A stretch of 64,000 nucleotides of DNA from positions 27,839-91,838 of the forward strand of contig NZ_JACYUY010000025.1 of the NCBI RefSeq assembly GCF_014842025.1. The letters run 5' to 3'. The notes beneath the pieces are model-generated. The model did no database searches and was not told the origin of the DNA. It saw only the letters and a program-made list of their open reading frames with translations. The translations under genes were made by a program, and so were the position numbers. The stretch comes from Massilia sp. CFBP 13721. GTDB taxonomy: Bacteria; Pseudomonadota; Gammaproteobacteria; Burkholderiales; Burkholderiaceae_D. Shown piece after piece: positions 42,739 through 51,447 of this stretch. Numbering within the stretch: position 1 is the first letter of the stretch; every line of letters begins with the position of its first letter.

Positions 42739-43256
42739 CGGGCGCCGGTCCCGTTATCCTGGCGCAGCGTCAGGTTGGCGTCGACTTGCCCGACCGGATC
42801 TTGCGCGGTAAAACTGCCTTCCTGTACGGCGATGCGATTCTCGCGGCGCTGGGCGTCGAGCCAGGACACCAGGTTGGCGAACGACACCCCGGTGACCTGC
42901 AAGCGCGCGAACTCGCCGGTCAGCGTGAGCGACCCGGGGGTGATGCTGCGCGCAGCCAGGCTTGCCATCAGGCTTTCGCGCGTCATGGGCGACACCGGCA
43001 CCGGCGCCTGCCCCGCCAGCGCACGCGCCTGGTCGGCCATGCTGGCGAGCTGGGCGGCCTGCTGGCGCAGTTCGGGGAGCGAGCGCTGCAGCCGCGCGCG
43101 GCCCTCGACCGCCGGCTCGACCAGGCCCATGTACACCAGCGCCAGCAAGACGACGGCGAAGCCGGCCCCCAGGTAACGGCGTTCCTGTTCGGTGCGTGCG
43201 ATCCAATACCCGGTGGCGCGTTCGCGCACCCGGCCGTAGCTGCTGACCAGACTCAT
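42735..43256 (-). CDS. gspM: Type II secretion protein GspM
   Basis: A 173-residue bitopic inner-membrane protein: cytoplasmic N-terminus, a membrane helix (about 28-48, YLGAGFAVVLLALVYMGLVEP), a coiled-coil stretch (about 52-85) and a ferredoxin-like periplasmic domain (about 100-165). It pairs with GspL. ATGA overlaps on both sides. Confidence 0.9.
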   Translation of the reverse strand: MSLVSSYGRVRERATGYWIARTEQERRYLGAGFAVVLLALVYMGLVEPAVEGRARLQRSLPELRQQAAQLASMADQARALAGQAPVPVSPMTRESLMASLAARSITPGSLTLTGEFARLQVTGVSFANLVSWLDAQRRENRIAVQEGSFTAQDPVGQVDANLTLRQDNGTGAR

Positions 43257-44458
43257 GGCTTGGCTCCCGTGCTGCGCACCAGCCAGTTATCGGGTGCGGC
43301 TGCTTCCAGTGACAAACTGCGCGCGGACAACGCCGCTTGCAGCTGGCGCAACGCGGTGGGGTCGACCGTTTCCGGTTTGACCCGCACCCGCAGCGTCCGT
43401 TCCTTGTATTCGATTGAGTTAATTCCGGGCGGACGCATCAATTCGCGGCTTGCGTCGCCCAGCGCCCCAGCCAGGTAGATGAATTCGTCGGCGCCGATCT
43501 GGCCGCTGCCGGCCTGGGCGCGTGCGATGCCTTGGCGCATTTGCGCCACTGGATCGACCATCGGCTGGTTCGGATACACCGACTGGAAGGTTTGCGCCAT
43601 CTGCTGGCGCACGGCCGCCGCTTCGCCGCGCAGGCGTAGCCATTCGATGTTGATGCCGGCCAGGTTGACGACGACCGCGAGAAAGGCGAGGGCGATCGGC
43701 ACGCGCCAGCGGCGCCAGTCGGTCTGGCGCGCACCGGCGCTGCCCAGGCCCGGCACCAGGTCGAAGTTGATGCTCCTGGCGCCGGCGACCCAATGGGCCC
43801 AGTCATCGGCCTCGAGCACCGTGCCGGGGCCGGCCTCGGCCAGCAGCACGCCGTATTCTCCCAGCTGCTCGCGCGGCAGGTACAAGGTCAGCGGCGCGTC
43901 GCCTGCCAGCGCACGCGCCGTCTGCAGGGCGCTGGCCGGATTGGCGTCCAGCGCCAGGCCAAGGCCGCCGAATTGCTCCTGGCGCAGCAGCAATTCGCCG
44001 CCGTTCAGGGCGGCGCTGACGCCGCCCGGCTGCAGGGGCAGGCACAGCTGCGCCGGCACCGCCGTCACCGCGCGCGCGCCCTGCGCCAGCAGGGTCCGCA
44101 CCAGCGGCTCGAGCCAGTCGCGCGCCACCACCGCAACCGGCCGCACGCCCTCGCCCGTGGGCGGACCGGCGACCAGGACGCAATCGGCCGGGTCGCCGAG
44201 GATGTGTTCTTCGACCAGGCCCGGCAACGCAGCGCGCAGGCGCGCACCGGTCAGCGGCGGCATCCGCAGCGACAGCAGGTTGACGTCGGTGCCGGCCAGC
44301 AGCAGCACCACGCGGCGGTTGGCGACGACGTCGGTGAGCGTGCGCAGCGCGCCTTCTCCCTGCTGTTCGATGGTGCCGCCGTCGCCGACGACGGCAAAGC
44401 GGCATGGCGCGCCCTCTCCTTCTGCGCGCGCCGGATGCCGGATATAAAGTGTAGTCAA
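43253..44458 (-). CDS. gspL: Type II secretion protein GspL
   Basis: A 401-residue bitopic protein. The cytoplasmic actin-like domain (about 1-240) binds GspE, one membrane helix lies at about 250-270 (ALAFLAVVVNLAGINIEWL) and a periplasmic ferredoxin-like domain ends the chain. I place the start at the TTG at 44458 because the protein then begins (M)TTLYIRHPA as homologues do and a GAGA box precedes it. A GTG at 44494 would extend it by 12 residues and overlap gspK. Start uncertain; family call firm from context and layout. Confidence 0.88.
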   Translation of the reverse strand: MTTLYIRHPARAEGEGAPCRFAVVGDGGTIEQQGEGALRTLTDVVANRRVVLLLAGTDVNLLSLRMPPLTGARLRAALPGLVEEHILGDPADCVLVAGPPTGEGVRPVAVVARDWLEPLVRTLLAQGARAVTAVPAQLCLPLQPGGVSAALNGGELLLRQEQFGGLGLALDANPASALQTARALAGDAPLTLYLPREQLGEYGVLLAEAGPGTVLEADDWAHWVAGARSINFDLVPGLGSAGARQTDWRRWRVPIALAFLAVVVNLAGINIEWLRLRGEAAAVRQQMAQTFQSVYPNQPMVDPVAQMRQGIARAQAGSGQIGADEFIYLAGALGDASRELMRPPGINSIEYKERTLRVRVKPETVDPTALRQLQAALSARSLSLEAAAPDNWLVRSTGAKP

Positions 44459-44475
44459 ACCGTCTCGCTTTCTTG

Positions 44476-45621
44476 TTAGTCTTGACGAACCCACACCACC
44501 TTGACGCCACCGCCGACCGGATTGGCGCTACGCTGGATCAGCGACTGCGCATTCAGGGTGGCGCGGTCGAGGCGGATGCGGCTGTTCACGAGGAACCAAT
44601 TGCTTTTCACGCTGAGCGAATCGTCCACCGTCGCGCGCCCACCGATCTCGGTCTGAAACTTGGCGAGATCGTTCCACGGCACGTTGCGGCGGCGCGCCAG
44701 CAGGGATTGCGCCTCCGACAGCGAATAATTCGGAATTACCGCCGCCAGCACTTCGGCCGACGCCGTGTTGACGTTGATCGGCGTGCGTTCCGGCAACACG
44801 ATGACATACGGGCGCAGCTTTTCCAGCATGTCCGGCGTGATCCCGCGCACCGCCAATAAATCCTCGATTTCGAGGAATTTGATCGGCGTGCCCAGGCCGG
44901 TGCGTACCACCGGGATCGTGCCGGCCAGCTCGGGATCGACGCCATCGCCGCTACCGTCGCCGCCGGCGGCGTCCGCACGCGCGCCCGTGCCGGCTCCGCC
45001 CGGCAAGGCGCCTGCATCCGGATTGCCGCCCTCGCTCGGATCGCGTTCCTGGCCGCCCACTTCCTGGCCCGTGATCGGATCGACAGTCCCGGTCGCGACG
45101 ATCGCCGGCTGGCTGCCCGCAATCAGGTTGGCTGCGGTTTTCGCCAGCGCCGGGTTGATCTGCAAGTTCGTGAACAGGCGCTGGAAGATCGCCAGGTTGT
45201 CCGCATCGATCGCGCCGCCCCTGGCCGTGGTGCGCGCCAGGTTGCGCAGATTGTAACGCGAGGTGGCATCCACGATGTTGCCGGAAAGACTAGCATCGAA
45301 GTTTTCGCCTTCGATCCGTTCCCGCTCAATGTACTGGTCGAGCCGGGTTTCCGCCAGTGGGGTCGCCCAGACGTGGATCAGTGCGGTGTAGTTCGGATTG
45401 TCGTAGGCATCCTGGCGCAGCACCAGCGTCGACCAGTCGAGTGCGCCACGCAGGATCCAGCGCGTCTGCAGGTGCAATCTCTGGTTTTCCATCGAGCGCA
45501 CCTGCACCTGCTGCTGCCAGAACAGGCTGGCGACGATGGATATCGCCAGCGTGGTCAGCAGCAAGGCGGTGATGACGGCCACGCCGCGCTGGCGCCGGAA
45601 AGGTTGGTAAGCGCGCCGCAT
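44476..45621 (-). CDS. gspK: Type II secretion minor pseudopilin GspK
   Basis: A 381-residue minor pseudopilin thought to cap the pseudopilus tip. The leader MRRAYQPFRRQRG is cut before VAVITALLLTTLAISIVASLF; position +5 is Thr rather than Glu, as expected of GspK. The large alpha-domain (about 110-330) contains a Gly/Asp/Glu-rich low-complexity stretch (about 180-220), and helix-hairpin-helix-like segments follow (VRGITPDMLEKLRPYV, NVNTASAEVLAAVIPN). Start and gspJ stop overlap by one base (TGATG). Confidence 0.93.
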   Translation of the reverse strand: MRRAYQPFRRQRGVAVITALLLTTLAISIVASLFWQQQVQVRSMENQRLHLQTRWILRGALDWSTLVLRQDAYDNPNYTALIHVWATPLAETRLDQYIERERIEGENFDASLSGNIVDATSRYNLRNLARTTARGGAIDADNLAIFQRLFTNLQINPALAKTAANLIAGSQPAIVATGTVDPITGQEVGGQERDPSEGGNPDAGALPGGAGTGARADAAGGDGSGDGVDPELAGTIPVVRTGLGTPIKFLEIEDLLAVRGITPDMLEKLRPYVIVLPERTPINVNTASAEVLAAVIPNYSLSEAQSLLARRRNVPWNDLAKFQTEIGGRATVDDSLSVKSNWFLVNSRIRLDRATLNAQSLIQRSANPVGGGVKVVWVRQD

Positions 45622-46226
45622 CAGATGCTGCCCAACAGAAAAGACTTGGTTAGCGGCTGCGGATAGCTGCGCGCCGCCAGTTCCACCTGCACGCCGGTGA
45701 TCGGGGCAGTAGGAAGGCCGCCCGGCGTCATGTCCGGCTGCTTTTTCCAGGCATTGTTTTGCCACACGAGTACCGCCATCGACGCCACGCCGCCCTGCAG
45801 CGTCACCGGCGGCGTCGGGTCGGTGTCGCTGACCGAGGCTTGCCACAGTGCGTCGAGTTCGACCAGGTCGCGCGTGGTATTCGATTCGCGCCGCATTAGC
45901 TGGCCGTCGACCAGGCGGTAAGCAATCACTTGCAGGCGGGCCGGTTCGTTTTCGTTGAACACGGTGCGCACCAGGGTAATCCGGTTATCGGCTTGCAGCA
46001 GGAAGGGACGGCGTCCGAGCATGGTGGCGTCGGCCGCGTGCTCGCAATCGCTTTGCATTTGGGCAAACGCGAGCTGCATGCCGCGCGTCATTTCCATCTG
46101 GTCGGTGAGGGCGACGCGGGCGCGTACGATGCCGTCCAGCCCGCGCCAGCCGAGCACGGCGACCATGGCGAGGATGCCGATCGCTACCAATAATTCGACC
46201 AGGGTGAACCCGCGCGCCGTTTTCAT
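45621..46226 (-). CDS. gspJ: Type II secretion minor pseudopilin GspJ
   Basis: A 201-residue minor pseudopilin. Prepilin cleavage site TARG|FTLVELLVAIGILAM with Glu at +5, then a periplasmic beta-domain with RRESNTTRDLVELD and ITGVQVELAARSYPQPLTKSFLLG. ATG 46226 gives a six-residue leader and an ATGA overlap with gspI; the open frame continues uselessly to 46352. Confidence 0.93.
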   Translation of the reverse strand: MKTARGFTLVELLVAIGILAMVAVLGWRGLDGIVRARVALTDQMEMTRGMQLAFAQMQSDCEHAADATMLGRRPFLLQADNRITLVRTVFNENEPARLQVIAYRLVDGQLMRRESNTTRDLVELDALWQASVSDTDPTPPVTLQGGVASMAVLVWQNNAWKKQPDMTPGGLPTAPITGVQVELAARSYPQPLTKSFLLGSI

Positions 46227-46615
46227 GCCGTCGGCCTCAGGACGAGTTGCACCAGTTTCAGAATGCGCCGGTTTGGATTGTCCATGTCGAACACCGATAC
46301 CTCGACCCGGCGCAATTGCGGATTCGGGCTGGCCAGCACTTCGTCGGTACACATCAGCTTTAAGTCGCCCTGGCCGCAGGCGTAGCTGCGCTTGCCCACT
46401 TCAGGAAACTCGCGGTTCAGGCGGATCTGCACCAGGCGGTTTTCGGCCGACCAGGTCGCCATCATCGAGGCGCGCAGGCCGGCGCCGTTCGCGGCCAGGC
46501 TGCCGACGGCGCGCAGGCCGGCGGCGAGTGCGGTGCCGACGATGACGAGCGCTACCAGCACTTCGAGCAGGGTGAAGCCGGTAGAGGATGGGAAGCGGGT
46601 CGCTGAGCGGGTCAC
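46223..46615 (-). CDS. gspI: Type II secretion minor pseudopilin GspI
   Basis: A 130-residue minor pseudopilin with cleavage site STG|FTLLEVLVALVIVGTALAA and Glu at +5. The globular part contains MATWSAENRLVQIRLNREFPEVG, the family signature (WxAENxL). It begins with GTG in a GTGA overlap with gspH. Confidence 0.94.
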   Translation of the reverse strand: MTRSATRFPSSTGFTLLEVLVALVIVGTALAAGLRAVGSLAANGAGLRASMMATWSAENRLVQIRLNREFPEVGKRSYACGQGDLKLMCTDEVLASPNPQLRRVEVSVFDMDNPNRRILKLVQLVLRPTA

Positions 46616-47112
46616 TGCGGCTCTCCCGGTTCGATGACCGTAAAATGGCCGACGCCATCGGCGCGGATGCCGACACTGTTGTTGCCGCTGGCCAGGGTCA
46701 AAATAAACGGCTTGTCGACCGGCTCGCGCCCGAAGGTGACGCGCATGGTCTCGCCGCCGACGCCGGCCGCGGGCGGGTCGAGCAGCAGGCGCACCGGCGC
46801 ATTCTTGAAGGGCCGCTCGCGCAATAAATCGTCTTCGTTCATCGCGGTCCAGCCGGTGTCGTTGCGTACCAGGAAACGGTAGCGCTCAGGGGTGGCTTCG
46901 AAGGCGACTTGCCGGTTGCGCACGATGGCTTCGTCGCGCGCCAGTTGCAACAGCAAGGTCAGGCGCTTCGCTTCGTTCTCGAGGTCCTGGCGCGGGCTCG
47001 GAATCGCATTGAGCGAGGCCATCCCGAGCGTGATGCCGATGATGACCATTACGACCAGGATCTCCACTAAAGTGAAGCCCGCGGCCCGGCGCGGCGGCGC
47101 GACGCCAGCCAT
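46612..47112 (-). CDS. gspH: Type II secretion minor pseudopilin GspH
   Basis: A 166-residue minor pseudopilin: cleavage site AAG|FTLVEILVVMVIIGITLGMA, then the GspH beta-domain with RLTLLLQLARDEAIVRNRQVAFEA and a late GIRADGVGHFTV. Eight nt after gspG and overlapping gspI by four. Confidence 0.94.
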   Translation of the reverse strand: MAGVAPPRRAAGFTLVEILVVMVIIGITLGMASLNAIPSPRQDLENEAKRLTLLLQLARDEAIVRNRQVAFEATPERYRFLVRNDTGWTAMNEDDLLRERPFKNAPVRLLLDPPAAGVGGETMRVTFGREPVDKPFILTLASGNNSVGIRADGVGHFTVIEPGEPQ

Positions 47113-47120
47113 GACAGGCC

Positions 47121-47573
47121 TTACTGCTGCCAGGAGCCGACGTCGGCGTCTTCGCCCTCGCCGCTGGCCTGGCCATCGGCGCCGAACGAGAAGATGTCGA
47201 CTTCGCCATGCAGGCCGGGCGACAGGTACTGGTACGAATTACCCCACGGGTCCTTCGGCAGTTTCTCAACATAGCCGCCTTCTTTCCAGCCGTTCGCGGA
47301 CGGGCCCGAAGTCGGCTTGGTGGTCAAGGCTTGCAGGCCCTGCTCGGTGGTCGGATAGCGCTGGTTGTCCAGCTTGTAGAGTTTCAAGGCTTGCATCAGG
47401 GTGGCGATGTCCGTCTTGGCCGCGACCACGCGCGACTCGCCGGTACGGCCCAGCAGTTTCGGCACGACCAGCGCACCGAGAATACCGATAATGACCACGA
47501 CAACCATGATTTCAACGAGGGTGAAGCCGCGTGCGAGACGGCGGCCAACTGCGCGGTGTGAAACGATCTGCAT
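47121..47573 (-). CDS. gspG: Type II secretion major pseudopilin GspG
   Basis: A 150-residue major pseudopilin. Cleavage LARG|FTLVEIMVVVVIIGILGALVVPKL after residue 16; KTDIATLMQALKLYKLDNQRYPTTEQGLQAL and the calcium-loop region KDPWGNSYQYLSPG...DIFSFGADGQ are typical. It is the first gene of the twelve-gene cluster. The frame is open to 47642 but ATG 47573 fits the family. A TATACT hexamer (minus strand, near 47613-47618) could be its -10 box. Confidence 0.97.
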   Translation of the reverse strand: MQIVSHRAVGRRLARGFTLVEIMVVVVIIGILGALVVPKLLGRTGESRVVAAKTDIATLMQALKLYKLDNQRYPTTEQGLQALTTKPTSGPSANGWKEGGYVEKLPKDPWGNSYQYLSPGLHGEVDIFSFGADGQASGEGEDADVGSWQQ

Positions 47574-47688
47574 AGTCAAATCTTGAAAAGGTGGATCGGA
47601 AACAATCGAACTAGTATAAGGCCGAATGGCGCCAGCGGCCACTCACCGTCGTGCCCCATTGTATTGCAGAGCAAAGCCGCAGGCGATA

Positions 47689-48450
47689 TCAAGTGTGTAC
47701 AGGTCTTTCGGCACAGACAGGGCAAGCCGGATTGCGCGCCGCCCGGATCTCGGTCCACTCCATGGCGCGCGCATCGAGCATCAATAAACGCCCTGCCAGC
47801 GGTGTGCCGATGCCCACGATCAATTTCAAAGCCTCGGCCGCCTGCACGGCGCCGACGATCCCGACCAGCGGTGCGAACACCCCCATCGTACTGCAGGCAA
47901 CGTCTTCGAAACCACTATCTTCCGGAAAGACGCAGGCATAGCAGGGACAATCGGCGCGCCGCATATCGAAGACCGACAATTGCCCGTCGAAGCGAATCGC
48001 CGCGCCCGCCACCAGCGGCACGCCGGCTGCCACGCAGGCGCGATTGACGGCGTGACGGGTGGCAAAATTGTCGCTGCAGTCGAGCACGATCGATGCCTGT
48101 TGTACCAGTTCGCGCAGGCGTTCGCCAGTGGCGCGTTCGCACAGGGCGGTGACAGTGACCTCGGGATTGATCTCGCGCAAAGCCACGCGGCCAGACTCGA
48201 CTTTCGGCGTACCAATACGGCCGGTCGTGTGCATCACTTGGCGCTGCAGATTGGTCAGATCGACGTCGTCGTCATCGACCAGGGTGATCCGGCCGACGCC
48301 GCTGGCGGCCAGGTACAGCGCCGCCGGCGAACCGAGACCGCCCGCGCCGATGACGAGCACGTGCGCGGCCAGCAGGCGGGCCTGGCCTTCGATGCCGATG
48401 TCGTCGAGCATGATGTGGCGCGAGTAGCGCAGGAGCTGCTGGTCGTTCAT
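47689..48450 (-). CDS. ThiF/MoeB/HesA family E1-like adenylyltransferase
   Basis: A 253-residue enzyme that adenylates the C-terminus of a ubiquitin-like sulfur carrier (MoaD or ThiS type). The nucleotide loop GAGGLGSPAALYLAASGVGRI lies at about 35-55, then DDDDVDLTNLQRQVMHTT with the arginine finger. Two cysteine pairs CYAC (about 170-173) and CPVC near the C-terminus make the structural zinc site. No carrier gene is nearby, so MoeB versus ThiF cannot be decided. Last gene of the gpmA-envC-ctpA unit, 78 nt after ctpA with a strong hairpin in between. Confidence 0.9.
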   Translation of the reverse strand: MNDQQLLRYSRHIMLDDIGIEGQARLLAAHVLVIGAGGLGSPAALYLAASGVGRITLVDDDDVDLTNLQRQVMHTTGRIGTPKVESGRVALREINPEVTVTALCERATGERLRELVQQASIVLDCSDNFATRHAVNRACVAAGVPLVAGAAIRFDGQLSVFDMRRADCPCYACVFPEDSGFEDVACSTMGVFAPLVGIVGAVQAAEALKLIVGIGTPLAGRLLMLDARAMEWTEIRAARNPACPVCAERPVHT

Positions 48451-48475
48451 GGAGAGAGGATTTGATGCGGCGGGC

Positions 48476-48520
48476 GTGGGACACGTGATGGAGGCCGGTG
48501 CCCTCCATCACGTGTCCCAC
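48476..48520. repeat. Perfect 18-bp-stem hairpin between ctpA and moeB/thiF
   Basis: Arms 48476-48493 and 48503-48520 are exact reverse complements (outer end gtgggacacg...cgtgtcccac), loop nine bases. On the operon strand no T tract follows. On the plus strand a run of six T begins about ten bases beyond. It is best read as a mobile or REP-like palindrome or an mRNA processing/stability element. Confidence 0.65.
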
Positions 48521-48528
48521 CATGCAGA

Positions 48529-50007
48529 TTATTTTTTCGAGCCCTTCAGTTCCGGCGGTTTCGTCTCGCTACCCGGCAATTCCTTCGGCGCCGGCGGCGT
48601 GACTTCGATCGCTTCCGGCTGGGCGATTTTTACTGGCAACCCTTTAAAATGGTTCAGGGCTTGGGCCAGTTGAAAATCGTCCTTGCCGCCCAGTTCGAGC
48701 GGCTGGCGGTTTTTCATCAGGGCCAGCGCGCGCTGCTTCTGCTCGGCGCCGTCGCGCGCCTCTTTTGCGGCCGCCGCGCCCGGCTTTTCGTTTTCTCCCG
48801 TCAGATGGCGCTGCAAATCGACTTCGCGTACCCGCAATGCGTTCAGGCCATCGCCCTCCGCCGTCTCCTCGACTTTTAAATCGGGCACGATGCCGCTGGC
48901 CTGGATCGGCCGTCCCTTGGGCGTGTAGTAGCGCGCCGTGGTCAGTTTAATAGCGGTGTCGGCGGACAAGGGGCGCAGGGTCTGCACCGAGCCTTTGCCG
49001 AAGGTCTGGCTGCCCATCACGATGGCGCGCTTGTAGTCCTGCAGGGCGCCGGCGACAATTTCCGACGCCGATGCCGAGCCGCCATTGACCAGTACCACCA
49101 TCGGCACCGTTTTCAGGGCTGCCGGCAGTTTCGCTAGCGGATCGGCGCCGCGCGGCGCATAGAATTCGCGGCGGCCATAGTAACTCTGGTTCGAATCCGG
49201 CAACTGGCCCTTGGTCGAGACGATCAGTTCTTCCTTCGGCAGGAAGGCCGTCGACACGCCGACCGCGCCCGGCAACAGGCCACCCGGGTCGTTGCGCAGG
49301 TCAAGGATTAGCCCCTTGATGTTCGGATTGGTGGCGTACAACGCTTGCGTCTTGCTTGCCAATTCCTCGAGCGTGGCTTCCTGGAACTGGCTGATGCGCA
49401 CCCAGGCGTAATCGGGCTCGACCATCTTGGCCTTGACGCTCAGCACGCGGATTTCCTCGCGCGTGACCGGCACTACCCAGGGGCGGTCCTCGCCGCGGCG
49501 CGCAATCGTCAGCGTCACCTTGCTGCCGGGCTTGCCGCGCATCTTCTTGACGGCGTCGTCGATCGACAGCCCCTTCACCGGGACATTGTCGATGCGGGTG
49601 ATCAGGTCGCCGGCCTTGATGCCGGCGCGGTAGGCGGGCGAATCCTCGATCGGCGAGACAATTTTGACGTAGCCATCTTCGGCCGCGACTTCGATGCCGA
49701 CGCCGACGAATTTGCCTTGCACGCTTTCGCGCATCTCGCGGTAAGCCTTCTGGTCGAGGTAGACCGAATGCGGGTCGAGCGCGGCGACCATGCCGCCGAT
49801 GGCGTCGGACAGCAGTTTCTTGTCCTCGACCGGCACCACGTAATCGCTTTTGATGAGGCCAAAGACATCGGCCAGCTGGCGCAGTTCGTCCAGCGGCAGC
49901 GGGCTCGCTTCGCCCTTCTGCGCCCAGGCCGATACCTGCACCGTCAGCGCCACGCCGGCTACCACACCGAGGCCGACCAGCCCCATGCTTTTTACTTTGT
50001 TACCCAT
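48529..50007 (-). CDS. Carboxy-terminal processing protease, S41 family (CtpA)
   Basis: A 492-residue periplasmic serine protease with N-terminal membrane anchor or signal (about 8-29, ending WAQ). A PDZ domain (about 95-175, GKFVGVGIEV and DSPAYRAGIKAGDLI) precedes the S41 catalytic domain with the Ser of GGSASASEIV (about 313-315) and the Lys of QTFGKGSVQTL (338), the Ser-Lys dyad. A lysine/proline-rich tail ends the chain. It sits 8 nt after envC, which suggests a shared role in cell-wall turnover. Confidence 0.94.
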   Translation of the reverse strand: MGNKVKSMGLVGLGVVAGVALTVQVSAWAQKGEASPLPLDELRQLADVFGLIKSDYVVPVEDKKLLSDAIGGMVAALDPHSVYLDQKAYREMRESVQGKFVGVGIEVAAEDGYVKIVSPIEDSPAYRAGIKAGDLITRIDNVPVKGLSIDDAVKKMRGKPGSKVTLTIARRGEDRPWVVPVTREEIRVLSVKAKMVEPDYAWVRISQFQEATLEELASKTQALYATNPNIKGLILDLRNDPGGLLPGAVGVSTAFLPKEELIVSTKGQLPDSNQSYYGRREFYAPRGADPLAKLPAALKTVPMVVLVNGGSASASEIVAGALQDYKRAIVMGSQTFGKGSVQTLRPLSADTAIKLTTARYYTPKGRPIQASGIVPDLKVEETAEGDGLNALRVREVDLQRHLTGENEKPGAAAAKEARDGAEQKQRALALMKNRQPLELGGKDDFQLAQALNHFKGLPVKIAQPEAIEVTPPAPKELPGSETKPPELKGSKK

Positions 50008-50015
50008 CGCTGCCC

Positions 50016-51443
50016 CTAGAATTTGACCCAGCTTGCGGGATCGAAGGCTTTACCGAGATGCCTGAGCTCAAAGTATAGTCCCGATTCCTCGTTACCGCCG
50101 GTGTTGCCCGCGCTCGCGATCGGCTCGCCCGCGCGCACCGCGTCGCCCGCCCGTTTCAGCAGCGTCTGGTTATTGGCGTAGATCGATAAATAGCTGCCGC
50201 CATGGTCGACGATGATCAGGTTGCCGAAGCCGCGCATCCAGCCCGAGTGCACCACGCGGCCGACCGCCACCGCGCGCACTTCGGTGCCTTCCGGCGCCTT
50301 GATGAACATGCCTTTCCAGCTCGGGCCATCGCCACCGCGCTTGGCGCCGAAGCGCGCGGCGACCGTGCCGCTGACCGGGGCGTTCAGGCGCCCGCGCATG
50401 GCGGCAAAGGCGCCGGCCGGCGCGGCGGGCGCCAGCGAAATGTCGAGCGTGCGCTCTTCCTGCTTCGGCTGCTCGGCCACTTTCGGCTCTTCCGGCTCCG
50501 GCGGCAACGGTTTTGGCGCCGGCTTGCCGGCTTTCGCCGCTTCGCGCGCCAGGCGGTCGCGCTCGGCTTTCGCGGCGGCGCGTGCCAGTGCCCGCGCCTT
50601 GGCGGCGGCTTCGGCTTCGGCCTTGGCCTTGGCGCGTGCCGCGGCCAGCGCTTCCTGGCGCTTGCGTTCGGCCTCGGCCTGCTCCGCGATCAGGCGCGTC
50701 AACTTGTCGACCAACCCGCTCATGCGCTGTTCGTCGCGCTGCAGGCTATCGACCTGTTTTCTCTGCACTACCAGTTTGCTCGACAGCTCGCCCAGCAAGG
50801 CGGCCCGTCTCGCCTTTTCCTTTTCCAGCACGGCTTTCTGGTCGCGTTGTTCCTCGGCGATTTCCTCGAGTTCAATCTTGGCGTTCTCGACCTTCTCGCG
50901 GTTTTGCTCGACCTGCGCCAAATTCGTGTTCAGCGAGGCCAGCAGTTTTGCCTGCGCCTGCGACACGTAAGCCATCATCTGCAGATCGCGGTTGATGCGG
51001 TTCGGGTTGTCGCCCGACAGCAGCAGCTTGATGCGGTCTTCATTGCCCGCCACATAGTGCTCACGCAGCAGGGCAGACAATTGTTTCTTTTGATGAACAA
51101 TTGTTTGTGCCAGCCGTTCCTGCTCGGTGGCCAGGTCTTGCAGGCGCACATTGGTTTCCAATGTTTCCTGGCCCAGGTCGCGCAGCGCACGGTTGGCGTT
51201 CGAGATCGCTTCTTCCGACTCGGCCAGGTTGTCGGCGACGTCTTCCTTTTCGCTCTCGGTGCGGTTGATTTCTTTTTTCAGCGCCGTCAGCTTTTGCTGG
51301 ATACCGGCGCGCTGGGCCTCCGCCGCCGCCTTCTGGCGGCTGCGTTCGGTAGGCTTGGCGGCCGCAACAGCGCCCGCCGCGCTCAAGGCCAGCAAGCCGC
51401 CCAGCAATGCGCTGGCGGCTACCTTCTTGATAGGAAAGCGCAA
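50016..51443 (-). CDS. EnvC-type murein hydrolase activator (degenerate LytM)
   Basis: A 475-residue periplasmic protein: signal peptide (about 1-28, ending AVAA), long coiled coil (about 30-270, Lys/Glu/Gln-rich with an Ala/Lys-rich stretch at about 255-300), and a C-terminal LytM (M23) domain (about 345-475). The zinc-ligand pattern is broken: YANNQ and YFELRHLG stand where active M23 enzymes have YxHL and HxH. That is the hallmark of EnvC-like proteins that activate amidases at the septum rather than cut peptidoglycan. Four nt after gpmA. Confidence 0.92.
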   Translation of the reverse strand: MRFPIKKVAASALLGGLLALSAAGAVAAAKPTERSRQKAAAEAQRAGIQQKLTALKKEINRTESEKEDVADNLAESEEAISNANRALRDLGQETLETNVRLQDLATEQERLAQTIVHQKKQLSALLREHYVAGNEDRIKLLLSGDNPNRINRDLQMMAYVSQAQAKLLASLNTNLAQVEQNREKVENAKIELEEIAEEQRDQKAVLEKEKARRAALLGELSSKLVVQRKQVDSLQRDEQRMSGLVDKLTRLIAEQAEAERKRQEALAAARAKAKAEAEAAAKARALARAAAKAERDRLAREAAKAGKPAPKPLPPEPEEPKVAEQPKQEERTLDISLAPAAPAGAFAAMRGRLNAPVSGTVAARFGAKRGGDGPSWKGMFIKAPEGTEVRAVAVGRVVHSGWMRGFGNLIIVDHGGSYLSIYANNQTLLKRAGDAVRAGEPIASAGNTGGNEESGLYFELRHLGKAFDPASWVKF

Positions 51444-51447
51444 GACC

